A stretch of DNA of 64,000 nt from Holophagaceae bacterium (GTDB taxonomy: Bacteria > Acidobacteriota > Holophagae > Holophagales > Holophagaceae), in NCBI GenBank assembly GCA_021286765.1, contig JAJTBS010000002.1:434001-498000 (forward strand). The letters are read 5' to 3'. Position 1 is the stretch's first letter. Each line of letters begins with the position of its first letter. Shown here in pieces: positions 35,049-43,992 of this stretch. The notes beneath the pieces are model-generated. The model was not told the DNA's origin and did no database searches. It worked only from the letters and a program-made list of their open reading frames with translations. A program made the position numbers and the translations under genes.

Positions 35049-38000
35049 ATGACCTTCCCATTCCGTTCGAGAACCTTGTCGCTCCTCACGCTCGGCCTGG
35101 TGGCCGCGGCCCCGCTGGCAGCCCAGGAGTCCACAGGCCAGGTCGTCGGGACCATCCGGTCCAAGGCGGGCGCTCTCATGCCGGGCGTTCAGGTCCGGCT
35201 CACCTCTCCTGCGCTCCAGGGCGCCCGGGTGGTGGTCACCGATGACAAGGGGGCCTACCGGGCACCCCTGCTGCCGCCGGGATCCTACTCTCTGGTCGCG
35301 TTGAAGGACGGTTTCCTGTCCCAGGGCGGCCGCCTGGACCTCAACCTGGGCCAGGTGGTGAGGCTCGACCTCACCATGGCCCCGCAGGAAACCGCCAGCA
35401 CCACCGTCGAGGTGATCTCCTCGGCCTCCAATGTGGACAAGACCGAAGTCAAGGCCGCCACCAACATCACCTCCGAGTTCATGGACACCATGCCCAGGTT
35501 CACCCGGGGCCTCGATACGGCCGCGCTCCTGGCGCCTGGCATCGCGACGCGGGGGCCGGGCCAGGGCGAGGCGAACAAGGACATCATCATTCGAGGCGGG
35601 ACTGCCGTGGGCAACCGGTTCCTGCTGAATGGAACCGACATCGCGGACAATGTCTTCGCCCAATCCAATGGTCGTTCCTACTACGTGGATGACTCCATCC
35701 AGGAAATCCAGGTCATCCAGAGTCCCGTCAACGCCCGTTTCGGCAACTTCACCGGTGGCGTGATCAACGCCATCACCAAGTCCGGAGGGAATGAGTTCAC
35801 CGGCATCATCCGGGGGAATTTCAACAAGACCAGCTGGCAAGCCCAGGCGCCGAGGGGAACCAGGCCCAGCCTGATCCCCGCGAATGGCGGGACGGGCGCC
35901 ACGGAAGACACGATGACCAGCAATTACACGGTCCAGCTGGGTGGGCCGATCATCAAGGACCGCCTCTGGTTCTCCGGCTCCACCAAGCAGAACCCCACCA
36001 GCGTGGTGACGGCCACCTATGCCAATCCCTCCTCGCTCACCACCTACTACACGGGCCTGCCGGCCTACACCCTTCCGACCATGGGGCAGTCCTATTCCCG
36101 GGTGTCGAGCCTGCAGTTCTACGAAGGGAAGCTCACCTGGGCCATCAACTCAGATCACACCCTCGAGGTGGGGCAGACCCGGAGCGTCACCACAGGGACC
36201 AACCAGCTGACGGGCAACTCCTTCGATCCGGACACGCTCTACGACCGCCAGGACATCAACGAGTACAAGACCATCGGGTACCGCGGGCTGCTCACGCAGA
36301 ACATGACGATCGAGGCCCGGTACGCCAAGAAGGCCGACACCATCGTGGCCGGCGGTGATCTCAATCGCACCTTCCCGCAGCGGATCGACGCCCTCTACGG
36401 GAACGGGGTCTACTACCGCTTCAACAACGCCACCTTCAGCAAGCTGAAACCTGACCAGCGCGACGCCACGACCTACACCGTGAACCTGAGCTGGTTCCCC
36501 CCCCAGACCTCGTTCGGCACCCATGTCATCGAGGCGGGGCTTGAGCGGGTGATCTCCGAGTTCTCCTCCGCCAACGACCAGTCACCGACCAACACCCGCA
36601 TTTTCGTCGGGGGCCGCCTGGCCAATGGCAACTACGAAGTCCAGAACATCGCCGATGATCCGGATCAGGCGGTGGCCATCCAGCTGTACCTTTCCAGCGC
36701 CGGATTCGCCAAGACCACCACCCAGTCCTTCTACCTGAACGACACGGCGACCTTCAGTGACCATTTCCAGGTGATGCTCGGGGCGCGGTTCGATTCCTCC
36801 AAGGCCGCAGACACCTTTGGCGCCCAGACCATCAGCTCGAGCAAGTGGAGTCCCAGGCTCCAGCTGACTTACGATCCCAGGGGCGACCAGACCTGGGTGG
36901 CCCGCGCCAGCTATGCCACCTACGTGGGGAAGCTGCACGACGGCCTCACCTCGAAGTTCACCTTTGCGGGGAACCCGCTTTCGGAGCTCTACGGCTACCG
37001 GACCACGAACCTGAACGCGACCTATGCCCAGGTGGTCGATCTGAACAACTGGGACCTGACGCCCAACGGGTTCCTGGGCGCCACCGGGTCCACGGGGACC
37101 CTGGTGAACCCGAACCTGAAGGCGCCGTCCGTGGATGAGATCAGTGTGGGCATCCGGAGGAACTACAAAGATGGTTCCTTCCTGAACCTCAGCTACAACA
37201 AGCGGACCTACAAGGACCCCTTCGACGATTTCCTCTACATCGGCGATGAGCTCCAGCAGAACTCCTTCGTCACCCCGGGGGTCGTGCTCTCCAATCCCGT
37301 CACGCGCTGGAACAACAACCCCAATGAGCGCCGGGACTACAGCAGCGTGGAGCTGGAGTTCCTCCAGGTGATGACGCCCAGGTGGTCCTTCGGCGGCAAC
37401 TACACATCTTCGAGCCTCAAGGGGAACGGCGAGGGCGGCGACAACTCCTCGGCGTCCCGCTCGGTGGCCAGCATCGGTGATCCCCTCGGAAACTATGAGA
37501 GCGTCCATGCCCTCCGCGGGCGGGACCAGAGCTACTATGCGCCGTACGGCTACCTCGCCTCGGACACCAAGCATCGCGGGAAGCTGTACCTGAACTATGT
37601 GAACCAGGACGCGAAGGGCGCGATGTTCAGTTCGTCGCTGCTGCTCAACTACACCGGGGGTGGCGTCTATGACATCTCCGCCACGAACCTGTTCGAGGCC
37701 CAGACCGACGCATCCGCGGCGGGGAGCCCCAACGTCAATGCCTATCCCACCACCTACACCCGCTACTGGGGGCGGGGCCTCGGCCGGTTCAACGATGTCT
37801 ACAGCGTGGACCTGAAGCTCGGCGTCCAGATCCCACTCTTCCGGAAGGTCCGCTACTTCACGGAACTGACCATCACCAACCTGTTCAACCACCAGCTGCT
37901 CCAGACCTTCTCCACCGCCACGACGGGAACGGCCCAGGCCACGAACAGCCCCAAGAGCGGGTACTACACGGCTCCCTGGGGATCGAACCTGGCCAATCGG

Positions 38001-38078
38001 ACAGGGTGGGGTACCTACGGCAACGCGGACTACCTGAATGCCCGCGTGGTCACCCTTTCCACCGGATTCAAGTGGTAA
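35049..38078 (+). CDS. TonB-dependent receptor with N-terminal carboxypeptidase-regulatory-like domain (first)
   Basis: The 1009-aa product has a signal peptide up to about residue 26 (PLAAQ). A carboxypeptidase-regulatory-like beta domain of about 85 residues follows (GQVVGTIRSKAGALMPGVQV). The plug domain comes next (RGGTAVGNRFLLNGTDIADN, then GGVINAITKSGGNEF), and then the large barrel with aromatic girdles, ending in STGFKW. This is the Oar-like architecture common in Acidobacteriota, used to import large or polymeric substrates with energy from TonB. I see no clear TonB box. It lies between two small barrel proteins in what looks like one operon, closed by a strong hairpin at 38679. The substrate is unknown. 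Confidence 0.88.
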   Translation: MTFPFRSRTLSLLTLGLVAAAPLAAQESTGQVVGTIRSKAGALMPGVQVRLTSPALQGARVVVTDDKGAYRAPLLPPGSYSLVALKDGFLSQGGRLDLNLGQVVRLDLTMAPQETASTTVEVISSASNVDKTEVKAATNITSEFMDTMPRFTRGLDTAALLAPGIATRGPGQGEANKDIIIRGGTAVGNRFLLNGTDIADNVFAQSNGRSYYVDDSIQEIQVIQSPVNARFGNFTGGVINAITKSGGNEFTGIIRGNFNKTSWQAQAPRGTRPSLIPANGGTGATEDTMTSNYTVQLGGPIIKDRLWFSGSTKQNPTSVVTATYANPSSLTTYYTGLPAYTLPTMGQSYSRVSSLQFYEGKLTWAINSDHTLEVGQTRSVTTGTNQLTGNSFDPDTLYDRQDINEYKTIGYRGLLTQNMTIEARYAKKADTIVAGGDLNRTFPQRIDALYGNGVYYRFNNATFSKLKPDQRDATTYTVNLSWFPPQTSFGTHVIEAGLERVISEFSSANDQSPTNTRIFVGGRLANGNYEVQNIADDPDQAVAIQLYLSSAGFAKTTTQSFYLNDTATFSDHFQVMLGARFDSSKAADTFGAQTISSSKWSPRLQLTYDPRGDQTWVARASYATYVGKLHDGLTSKFTFAGNPLSELYGYRTTNLNATYAQVVDLNNWDLTPNGFLGATGSTGTLVNPNLKAPSVDEISVGIRRNYKDGSFLNLSYNKRTYKDPFDDFLYIGDELQQNSFVTPGVVLSNPVTRWNNNPNERRDYSSVELEFLQVMTPRWSFGGNYTSSSLKGNGEGGDNSSASRSVASIGDPLGNYESVHALRGRDQSYYAPYGYLASDTKHRGKLYLNYVNQDAKGAMFSSSLLLNYTGGGVYDISATNLFEAQTDASAAGSPNVNAYPTTYTRYWGRGLGRFNDVYSVDLKLGVQIPLFRKVRYFTELTITNLFNHQLLQTFSTATTGTAQATNSPKSGYYTAPWGSNLANRTGWGTYGNADYLNARVVTLSTGFKW

Positions 38079-38103
38079 CGCGATGCGTTTCTGGAGACTG
38101 ATC

Positions 38104-38667
38104 ATGATCATTCGTTCTTCCTCCCCTTGGCTGGCTATGGCCCTCTCAGCGCTATCCCTGGGAGCCCAGGCCCCGGCCGAACGCAGTCCTTTCGAGGCCA
38201 GCCTCGCCGGGGTGATCGCAACGGCCGATACCAAGAAGATGTCCGCCGGCTCAAACCCGGCCGGGTACCTTGCGGCCCTGGGGTATCACACGGAGCTCTA
38301 TCCCAGCCTGGGCACGAGGGTCCACCTCGGGTTCATGTCCTTCGCCGGCGCTGAGGGAAGCGGCTTGGAGAATCGCAAGCGGCCCCAGATGCACTTCGGC
38401 CTGGATCTCGTGAAGAGCTACCAGAACCTGTCGATCTTCGGGGGCCTCACCGGGACCCAGTGGAAGCAGTCCGTGAATGCGACCGACCCGAAATTCACAG
38501 GTCTCAACCGCGCCACAGGCATCAAGCTCGGCGCCCGGGTGGGGGCCGAGTACCTCATCGGCCAGGGATTCTCCGCCCAGGTGAGCTTTGAGCAGACGGA
38601 ATTCAACCGAGTGTTCAATCCTTCCTGGTTTGGCCTGGGGTTCACCTACCGCTTCAAGGGCGACTGA
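38104..38667 (+). CDS. Small outer-membrane beta-barrel protein
   Basis: The 187-aa product starts with a signal peptide (MIIRSSSPWLAMALSALSLG then AQAPA). The rest alternates like a transmembrane barrel and ends in LGFTYRFKGD, with aromatic residues at alternate places in the last strand. ATG 38104 is preferred because GGAG lies eight bases upstream; an in-frame ATG at 38083 would add seven residues. It comes right after the TonB receptor and before a perfect 14-bp hairpin, so it is the last gene of that operon. Function unknown. Confidence 0.65.
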   Translation: MIIRSSSPWLAMALSALSLGAQAPAERSPFEASLAGVIATADTKKMSAGSNPAGYLAALGYHTELYPSLGTRVHLGFMSFAGAEGSGLENRKRPQMHFGLDLVKSYQNLSIFGGLTGTQWKQSVNATDPKFTGLNRATGIKLGARVGAEYLIGQGFSAQVSFEQTEFNRVFNPSWFGLGFTYRFKGD

Positions 38668-38678
38668 ACCAGCTGTCC

Positions 38679-38713
38679 GCCACGCCGGGAGGCCTTCCGC
38701 CTCCCGGCGTGGC
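38679..38713 (+). terminator. Strong GC-rich terminator hairpin
   Basis: A 14-bp perfect stem (GCCACGCCGGGAGG / CCTCCCGGCGTGGC) with a 7-base loop lies 12 bases after the stop at 38667. Only CCTTG follows, so it is a weak match to the classical T-run, but its position fits the end of the receptor operon. Confidence 0.7.
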
Positions 38714-38766
38714 CCTTGCCCGACTGGGCATCGAGCCCTTCCCATCCGTTCCCTATCGAGGAATCC

Positions 38767-39279
38767 ATGCGACTTGCTGAAGCCCTCCACCTTCGAAAGA
38801 GCCTCGCCAAGCGAATCAAGATGGATCAAGAGGCCTTGGACGCCGCCTTGATGGGAAGGCCGAAAGCCGGCCCCAGCGAAGAACCCGGCCTACTCCTTCA
38901 GCAGATCAGCGCCAACCATGCGGAACTCGAGAGCTTGGTCATCGAGATCTACCGGGCCAATGCCGGGACCCTCCTTCCAAGTGGGCGGACCCTGATCGAG
39001 ACCATCGCCCACAAGGAGACCGTCACTCGGCGCATCGAGCACCTCAAGGCCCTGCTCGGACGGCTGGTCGCCAAGGCCAGCCGCGAACCCTGGCCGCCGG
39101 CCCGGGCGAAGGTGCAGGAACTCCGCCTGACACCCCAGGCCATCCGGAACGAGATCAACGCCTTGACGATGGAACTCCGGGAACTGGACCGGAGCATTGA
39201 CCTGGCGAACTGGTCCACCGAGGTCGCCGACTGGGCTTCGGTTCCCTCCACCCTGACGGCGAAGGCCGGGGGGTTTTAG
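38767..39279 (+). CDS. DIP1984/septicolysin-like family protein
   Basis: The 170-aa product is almost wholly helical and has the features of the DIP1984 family: MRLAEALHLRKSLAKRI at the start, ISANHAELESLVIEIYRANA, GRTLIETIAHKETVTRRIEH and LDRSIDLANWSTE near the end. Members form helical bundles; the name septicolysin comes from one early report and a toxin role is not shown. No signal peptide is seen. ATG 38767 has GAGGA seven bases upstream; an in-frame ATG at 38716 falls close to the upstream terminator and is less likely. It stands alone between two receptor genes. Confidence 0.8.
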   Translation: MRLAEALHLRKSLAKRIKMDQEALDAALMGRPKAGPSEEPGLLLQQISANHAELESLVIEIYRANAGTLLPSGRTLIETIAHKETVTRRIEHLKALLGRLVAKASREPWPPARAKVQELRLTPQAIRNEINALTMELRELDRSIDLANWSTEVADWASVPSTLTAKAGGF

Positions 39280-39585
39280 GCGCACACGCGCCCTACGCGC
39301 TGGTTCCGGCCATGGATGATGGCCCCGTGGGCAAGAGCGGGTCCGACGGTGACGATCCAGCCACCGCATCGGCTGTCGCGGCTGCCAGCGGCCGATGGGG
39401 CTGGCGATCCGCCCGGCCGTCTGGCCCCGGAAAGTTCCCGGCTTCCCGGGGGAACCACCCCCGAATTGGGGCAGGTCACCCCGGATCCATGCGGACCGCC
39501 CCTAGGAAGTGGCCGGGATTCAAGGGGAGGTGGAGATTGGGTGACTCCCCCGATCTTCTCAACCCTCACTTCAAGGAGCATCCGC
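39280..39585. other. Upstream region of the second TonB receptor
   Basis: These 306 bases hold no separate gene. The receptor frame is open backwards to 39316, but the added residues lack a signal peptide and have shadow-like composition. A short GGCGC/GCGCC hairpin lies near 39280-39293. No clear promoter was found. Confidence 0.45.
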
Positions 39586-42462
39586 ATGCGCCTATCTGTT
39601 CTTCGTCTCGGCATCACCGCCCTTGCCCTGGTGGCCGGGCACCAGGTCCTCGCCCAAGGCACCCAGACGGCCAGTCTCGTGGGCCAGGTGGTGGACGTTG
39701 CAGATGCCCCCATGGCGGGCGTCGAGGTCCGCCTCAGCAGCCCCTCGCTGCAGGGCGTCCGGGTGGTGGTCACCGATGCCGGTGGCCGCTTCGCCGCGCG
39801 CCTGCTGCCACCGGGCCTCTACCGCATCAGCCTGTCCAAGGCCGGGTTCACCACGGTCACCCGCGAGGAGCGCCTGGGCCTTGAGCAGAACCTCAACACC
39901 CGGTTCACGCTCTCCAAGGAGGCCGGCACCACCATTGAGGTGGTGGCCTCCTCGGTTCAGCTGGACAAGACGGAGTTTAAGACCTCCACCAATTTCTCGA
40001 AGGAGTCCATCGACGCCCTGCCGGTGGACCGCAATCCGCTGAATGTGGCGCTCATGGCGCCGGGCGTGGTGGAGAACCTGAACCAGGACCGCGGCGGCAT
40101 GCAGATCCGCGGCAGCCAGGGCACGGGCAACCTCTGGCTGCTGGATGGCCAGAACTACGCGGACAATGTCTACAATGGGCCCCGCGCCAAGTTCGTGACG
40201 GACGCCATCGAGGAAACCCAGGTGATCACCGGGGCCATCCCCGCCGAGTTCGGCGACGTGGAGGGCGGCGTGGTGAACACCATCACGAAATCCGGTGGCG
40301 ACGAGTTCACCGCCCAGCTGCGTTGGGATCTCAGCAGCGACCGCTGGAAGGCCGCCCGCCGCGGCGAGGATGCCAGTTCCTTCTCCGACCGGATCAACCA
40401 GGAAAAGATGTTCCAGGTGGGCGGTCCCATCGTGAAGTCGAAGCTCTGGTTCTACACCAGCTACTTCAGCCTGGCCCGCGACAACGCCCAGAGCCTGCCC
40501 ACGGACCAGGCGGCCCTCGGCGCTCCGGTGGGCGCGCCCTACACCGAGAACATCAAGGACATCCGCCGGCAGGTGAAGCTCACCTGGGCCATCACGGACC
40601 GGCATACGTTGGTGGGGACCTACCACGGCTACAACGAGACGTTCGGCAACATCGACTATGTGGGCAGCGGCGACGGCAACTTCAGCACGCGGCGCTTCAC
40701 CCAGGAGATCTACGGCCTGCAGCTGCGCAGCCTCCTCACCGACGTGCTCACCATGTCCCTCAAGATCGGGAAGAAGGACCAGACCATCGCCGTGGGCTCC
40801 AACAACGTGGCCCTGCCGATCTTCAACAACGATGACGGCTACTTCTACCGGGCCGGCTACTTCGATCCCCGGGATCCCGGCGATGTGCGGAACAACCAGA
40901 CCGCCAACCTGAAGTTCTCCTACTTCGCCTCCAACGCCGACAGCAGCCACCAGCTCGACCTGGGCTGGGACTACTACCGCGGCACCACCAAGGCCTCCGG
41001 GGCCCAGACGCCCTTCGACCTGCTCATCGGCGGGAAGGTCTGGAACTCCTACGTGAATGCCAGCGGCCTCGATCTGACCAACGGCACGGTGAACACCGAC
41101 GGCGCCTCCACCTTCAGCTACCTGACCCAGCCCGGTGAGGCGGGAACCGAGCAGCACTCCCTCTACGTCAACGACAAGTGGTCCGTGAACAAGCACTGGA
41201 ATGCCAACCTGGGGCTGCGCTGGGACAAGTACACCGCCGAGGACCGGGCGCTGAAGCGGACGACGGCCTCCAACAACGCCCTCTCGCCCCGCCTGGGTGT
41301 GAACTACGACATCCTGGGCGACAGCGCCTGGATCCTGGGCGCGGCCTTCAGCCGCTACAACGGCAAGCCGCTGGAGATCCAGCTGAGCGTGGCCACCTAC
41401 GTGAACAACCCCATCGCAGCCACTTTCAACTACAACGGGCCCGCGGGTGTCCAGCCCTTCTCGGCCCTGGCCAATCCCGCGAACTACGACCCCGCGCCCC
41501 AGTCCTATACGGATGCCGCCGTCAACATCAAGGTCGATCCCAACCTGCAGGCCCAGACCGTGGATGAGGTGCAGCTGAGCGCCCTGCATAATTTCAAGCA
41601 CAAGACCCTGGGCGAGGGCTACCTGAAGGCCACCTTCATCAGCAAGACCTGGAACCACCTCATCGACCTCCGGGCCGGCAACGACGGAACCGTGGCCAAT
41701 CCTGGCGGCGGCAGCCCCCTCTACATCACCTACTGGCACAACGAGCCTGGCGCCAAGCGTGACTACCACAGCCTGGAGCTGGAAGGCGCCCTGGCCAAGG
41801 GCCGCTACACCGTGAGCGGCAACCTCGTGGTGAGCCGCCTGAAGGGCAACTACGAAGGCGAGGTGAAGGGCGCGCCCGGGTCTGGCGCGGGCTACGACTG
41901 GTTCACGAGGCAGAACGGCGTCTCGATGTACGATCCCGCCGTGACGAACCCCTACGGCTACCTGCTGGGTCACGTGCCCCTGCGCTCCCGCATCAACACC
42001 ATCGCCCGCTGGGCCAATCCCCTGGGCGAGCTCACCACCGGCCTGCTGTTCAGCTACGACGGCCCCCAGACCTACAGCCACATCCGGGTCATCACCGATC
42101 CCAGCAGCCTCAACCCGGCCATCGATCCCCAGGCCGCGGGACTCCGCCTGTATCAGTACCGGAACAACCAGCGTGGCGACGGGACCTACCACGCCCAGTA
42201 CTACCTGGACCTCAGCGTCCAGCAGGACTTCCGGCTCATGAGCTTCGGCAATGGCCGGAAGGTCAGCGCCTATGTGAAGGCCGTGGTGGAGAATGTCTTC
42301 AACCACCAGCAGCAAGTCACCCAGGGCACCGGTTACGCCGCCTTGGCCGCCGGCGACCCCATCTCCTCGCCCTTTGTCCCCAACTCGGGCTTCGGCGCGG
42401 CGGGACCGACCAACTATGGGCGGGCCCGGCGGATGTATCTCAGCACGGGGTTGAAGTTCTAG
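39586..42462 (+). CDS. TonB-dependent receptor with N-terminal carboxypeptidase-regulatory-like domain (second)
   Basis: The 958-aa product has a signal peptide (MRLSVLRLGITALALVAGHQ then VLAQ), a carboxypeptidase-regulatory-like domain (ASLVGQVVDVADAPMAGVEV), a plug (MQIRGSQGTGNLWLLDGQNY, GGVVNTITKSGGDEF) and a C-terminal barrel ending in STGLKF. It is a paralogue of the receptor at 35049 and shares the sequence around the regulatory-like domain and plug. ATG 39586 is preferred because AAGGAG lies seven bases upstream and a signal peptide starts there. It is followed by a hairpin at 42474 and by the TVNG-repeat protein. Substrate unknown. Confidence 0.88.
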   Translation: MRLSVLRLGITALALVAGHQVLAQGTQTASLVGQVVDVADAPMAGVEVRLSSPSLQGVRVVVTDAGGRFAARLLPPGLYRISLSKAGFTTVTREERLGLEQNLNTRFTLSKEAGTTIEVVASSVQLDKTEFKTSTNFSKESIDALPVDRNPLNVALMAPGVVENLNQDRGGMQIRGSQGTGNLWLLDGQNYADNVYNGPRAKFVTDAIEETQVITGAIPAEFGDVEGGVVNTITKSGGDEFTAQLRWDLSSDRWKAARRGEDASSFSDRINQEKMFQVGGPIVKSKLWFYTSYFSLARDNAQSLPTDQAALGAPVGAPYTENIKDIRRQVKLTWAITDRHTLVGTYHGYNETFGNIDYVGSGDGNFSTRRFTQEIYGLQLRSLLTDVLTMSLKIGKKDQTIAVGSNNVALPIFNNDDGYFYRAGYFDPRDPGDVRNNQTANLKFSYFASNADSSHQLDLGWDYYRGTTKASGAQTPFDLLIGGKVWNSYVNASGLDLTNGTVNTDGASTFSYLTQPGEAGTEQHSLYVNDKWSVNKHWNANLGLRWDKYTAEDRALKRTTASNNALSPRLGVNYDILGDSAWILGAAFSRYNGKPLEIQLSVATYVNNPIAATFNYNGPAGVQPFSALANPANYDPAPQSYTDAAVNIKVDPNLQAQTVDEVQLSALHNFKHKTLGEGYLKATFISKTWNHLIDLRAGNDGTVANPGGGSPLYITYWHNEPGAKRDYHSLELEGALAKGRYTVSGNLVVSRLKGNYEGEVKGAPGSGAGYDWFTRQNGVSMYDPAVTNPYGYLLGHVPLRSRINTIARWANPLGELTTGLLFSYDGPQTYSHIRVITDPSSLNPAIDPQAAGLRLYQYRNNQRGDGTYHAQYYLDLSVQQDFRLMSFGNGRKVSAYVKAVVENVFNHQQQVTQGTGYAALAAGDPISSPFVPNSGFGAAGPTNYGRARRMYLSTGLKF

Positions 42463-42473
42463 GTTTTTGGATG

Positions 42474-42498
42474 GGGGGCAGGGCTGGTTCCTGCCCCC
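42474..42498 (+). terminator. Hairpin after the second TonB receptor
   Basis: GGGGGCAGG and CCTGCCCCC form a 9-bp perfect stem with a 7-base loop, 11 bases after the receptor stop. It is followed by TAAAC, so it may be a weak or rho-assisted terminator. Confidence 0.55.
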
Positions 42499-42558
42499 TA
42501 AACGCCCTCCGGGATGTCTCGTAGCCCACGCACGATCTCTGACATCCAGGAGGCTCCC

Positions 42559-43371
42559 ATGGCCCTCGCCCGATCTCTCGCCGCGGCCGTCGCCGCCGTC
42601 ATCCTCTGCGCTTCTCTGGCGGCCCAGTCCCAGGTGATCCACCCCGCCAAGGCGGAGAAGACCACCGAGACCCGCACCCTGCCGCTGGCCTCGGGCTCCA
42701 CCCTGAAGGTGAAGAACGTCAACGGCTTCATCCGCGTGGAAGCCTGGGACCGCGAGGAGGTCCAGTTCACGGGCGAGTTCAAACCCAGCAGCAAGGACGA
42801 GCAGGTGAAGGTGGTGGTGGAGGCCGGCAACGGCAACCTGGAGATCCGGGGCGAGTATCCCAAGAACACAGGCTGGGGCTCGTACCAGGGGCCCCAGTGC
42901 CAGATGACCTTGAAGGTGCCCCGCCGCATCACGCCCACCCTTGAGACCGTGAACGGGGAGGTCAGTGTCAGCGGCACCCAGGGCAAGGCGGTGCTCAGCA
43001 CCGTGAACGGCGGCATCCGCGCTGCCAACCTGCAGGAGCACCTGAAGGCCGAGACGGTGAACGGCAGCATCAACCTTGATCAGGTGAAGGGCAGCCTGAA
43101 CCTCCAGACCGTCAACGGGGCCATCAAGGGGTCTGGCCTGGACGGCCAGGGGCGGGGCATCAAGGCCGAAACCGTGAACGGCTCCATCCACCTCCAGGTG
43201 GGCGGCATGAAGGGCCGCCTGAAGGCCAGCACGGTCAACGGTGGCATCTCCTTCAACGCCAAGGGGGCCGAGCAGGTGGAGGTGAAGAAGCACCGCGTCA
43301 CCGCGGTCTTTCCCGGAAGCGAGCAGGGCATTGACATCGAGACCGTGAACGGCGCGATCACGCTGGACTGA
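42559..43371 (+). CDS. Secreted DUF4097-like beta-solenoid protein with TVNG repeats
   Basis: The 270-aa product begins with a signal peptide (MALARSLAAAVAAVILCASL then AAQ). The core holds repeated (S/E/Q)TVNGxI units: ETVNGEV, STVNGGI, ETVNGSI, QTVNGAI, ETVNGSI, STVNGGI and ETVNGAI, each followed by a short strand. This is the pattern of DUF4097/DUF4098 proteins, predicted to form a right-handed beta-solenoid. The first part (GSTLKVKNVNGFIRVEAWDR) is the same unit in degenerate form. AGGAGG sits six bases before ATG 42559. Function is not established; it is probably exported and may be an adhesin or envelope stress factor. Confidence 0.75.
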   Translation: MALARSLAAAVAAVILCASLAAQSQVIHPAKAEKTTETRTLPLASGSTLKVKNVNGFIRVEAWDREEVQFTGEFKPSSKDEQVKVVVEAGNGNLEIRGEYPKNTGWGSYQGPQCQMTLKVPRRITPTLETVNGEVSVSGTQGKAVLSTVNGGIRAANLQEHLKAETVNGSINLDQVKGSLNLQTVNGAIKGSGLDGQGRGIKAETVNGSIHLQVGGMKGRLKASTVNGGISFNAKGAEQVEVKKHRVTAVFPGSEQGIDIETVNGAITLD

Positions 43372-43414
43372 GCGGGCTGCCAGGCAGGTCCGGCCATCGC
43401 CCGGCGCCCGGTCG

Positions 43415-43981
43415 CTACTTGGCGACCAGGGTGCCTGTGGCGAGGGTGAGGGGAAGGACCGTGCCGGTGTCGGAGAGGGTGTTCCCCTCCGTCAGCGTGA
43501 TCCCGACGGGGGTGTTGGCCGGAACGGCATTGGCCTTGAGGGTGAGGCTGATCCGGGCGAGGGGCTGGCCGAGCGGAACGGCCCCCGCCTTCCGGAAGAC
43601 CGCGCCGTGCAGGGCGCCACCACCCTTGTCCGCGCCGGTCAGCACCTGGGAGGCGCCTCCAGGATCGAAGGCCAGGTTCTGGACTAGGCCCGTGGCGCTC
43701 GGCGGTTGGACCCAGGAGACCTTGGCGGGATCGGCCGTGAGGATGAAGGCCAGGCCCTGGCCATTCAGCCCGGAGGGGCCCACGAGATCGAGCACGAGCC
43801 GGGAGGGGGTCGAGAGGGTGGCGTTCCTCAGGAGGCGGTAGCCGGTGCTGACGGGATCTGTGTAGGCCAGCGCCGTTGCCGTGGTGGGGGGTGGGGGCGG
43901 CGGGTTACCCCCGCCTCCGCCGCCGCAGGCGACCGCCAGGGCCAGGAGGAGGCATCCCAGGGTGGATTTGACTCGGAGCAT
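43415..43981 (-). CDS. Lipoprotein with a cohesin-like domain
   Basis: The 188-aa product is a lipoprotein: the signal ends LLLALAVAC with lipidated Cys19, followed by a Gly run and a Pro run as a linker. The rest (about 45-188) alternates beta strands. The pieces GLAFILTADPAKVSW, GGALHGAVFRKAG and PLARISLTLKANAVP match the general shape of cohesin domains (a first strand with a DPxxVxW-like motif, and a later ARISLT-type strand). The gene begins 12 bases after the stop of a protease gene that ends in a dockerin domain. ATG 43981 has GAGAGG upstream; an earlier ATG at 43996 is possible. The cohesin call is tentative but the partner gene supports it. Confidence 0.6.
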   Translation of the reverse strand: MLRVKSTLGCLLLALAVACGGGGGGNPPPPPPTTATALAYTDPVSTGYRLLRNATLSTPSRLVLDLVGPSGLNGQGLAFILTADPAKVSWVQPPSATGLVQNLAFDPGGASQVLTGADKGGGALHGAVFRKAGAVPLGQPLARISLTLKANAVPANTPVGITLTEGNTLSDTGTVLPLTLATGTLVAK

Positions 43982-43992
43982 GGGCGCCTCTC

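Noticed and set aside
36582-38234. A 550-codon minus-strand frame
   Set aside because: It is antisense to the first TonB receptor, which has a signal peptide and full family motifs.
39592-43293. A 1233-codon minus-strand frame
   Set aside because: It is the mirror of the second TonB receptor and the TVNG protein; its Val/Gly/His/Ala-rich text is typical of a shadow in GC-rich DNA.
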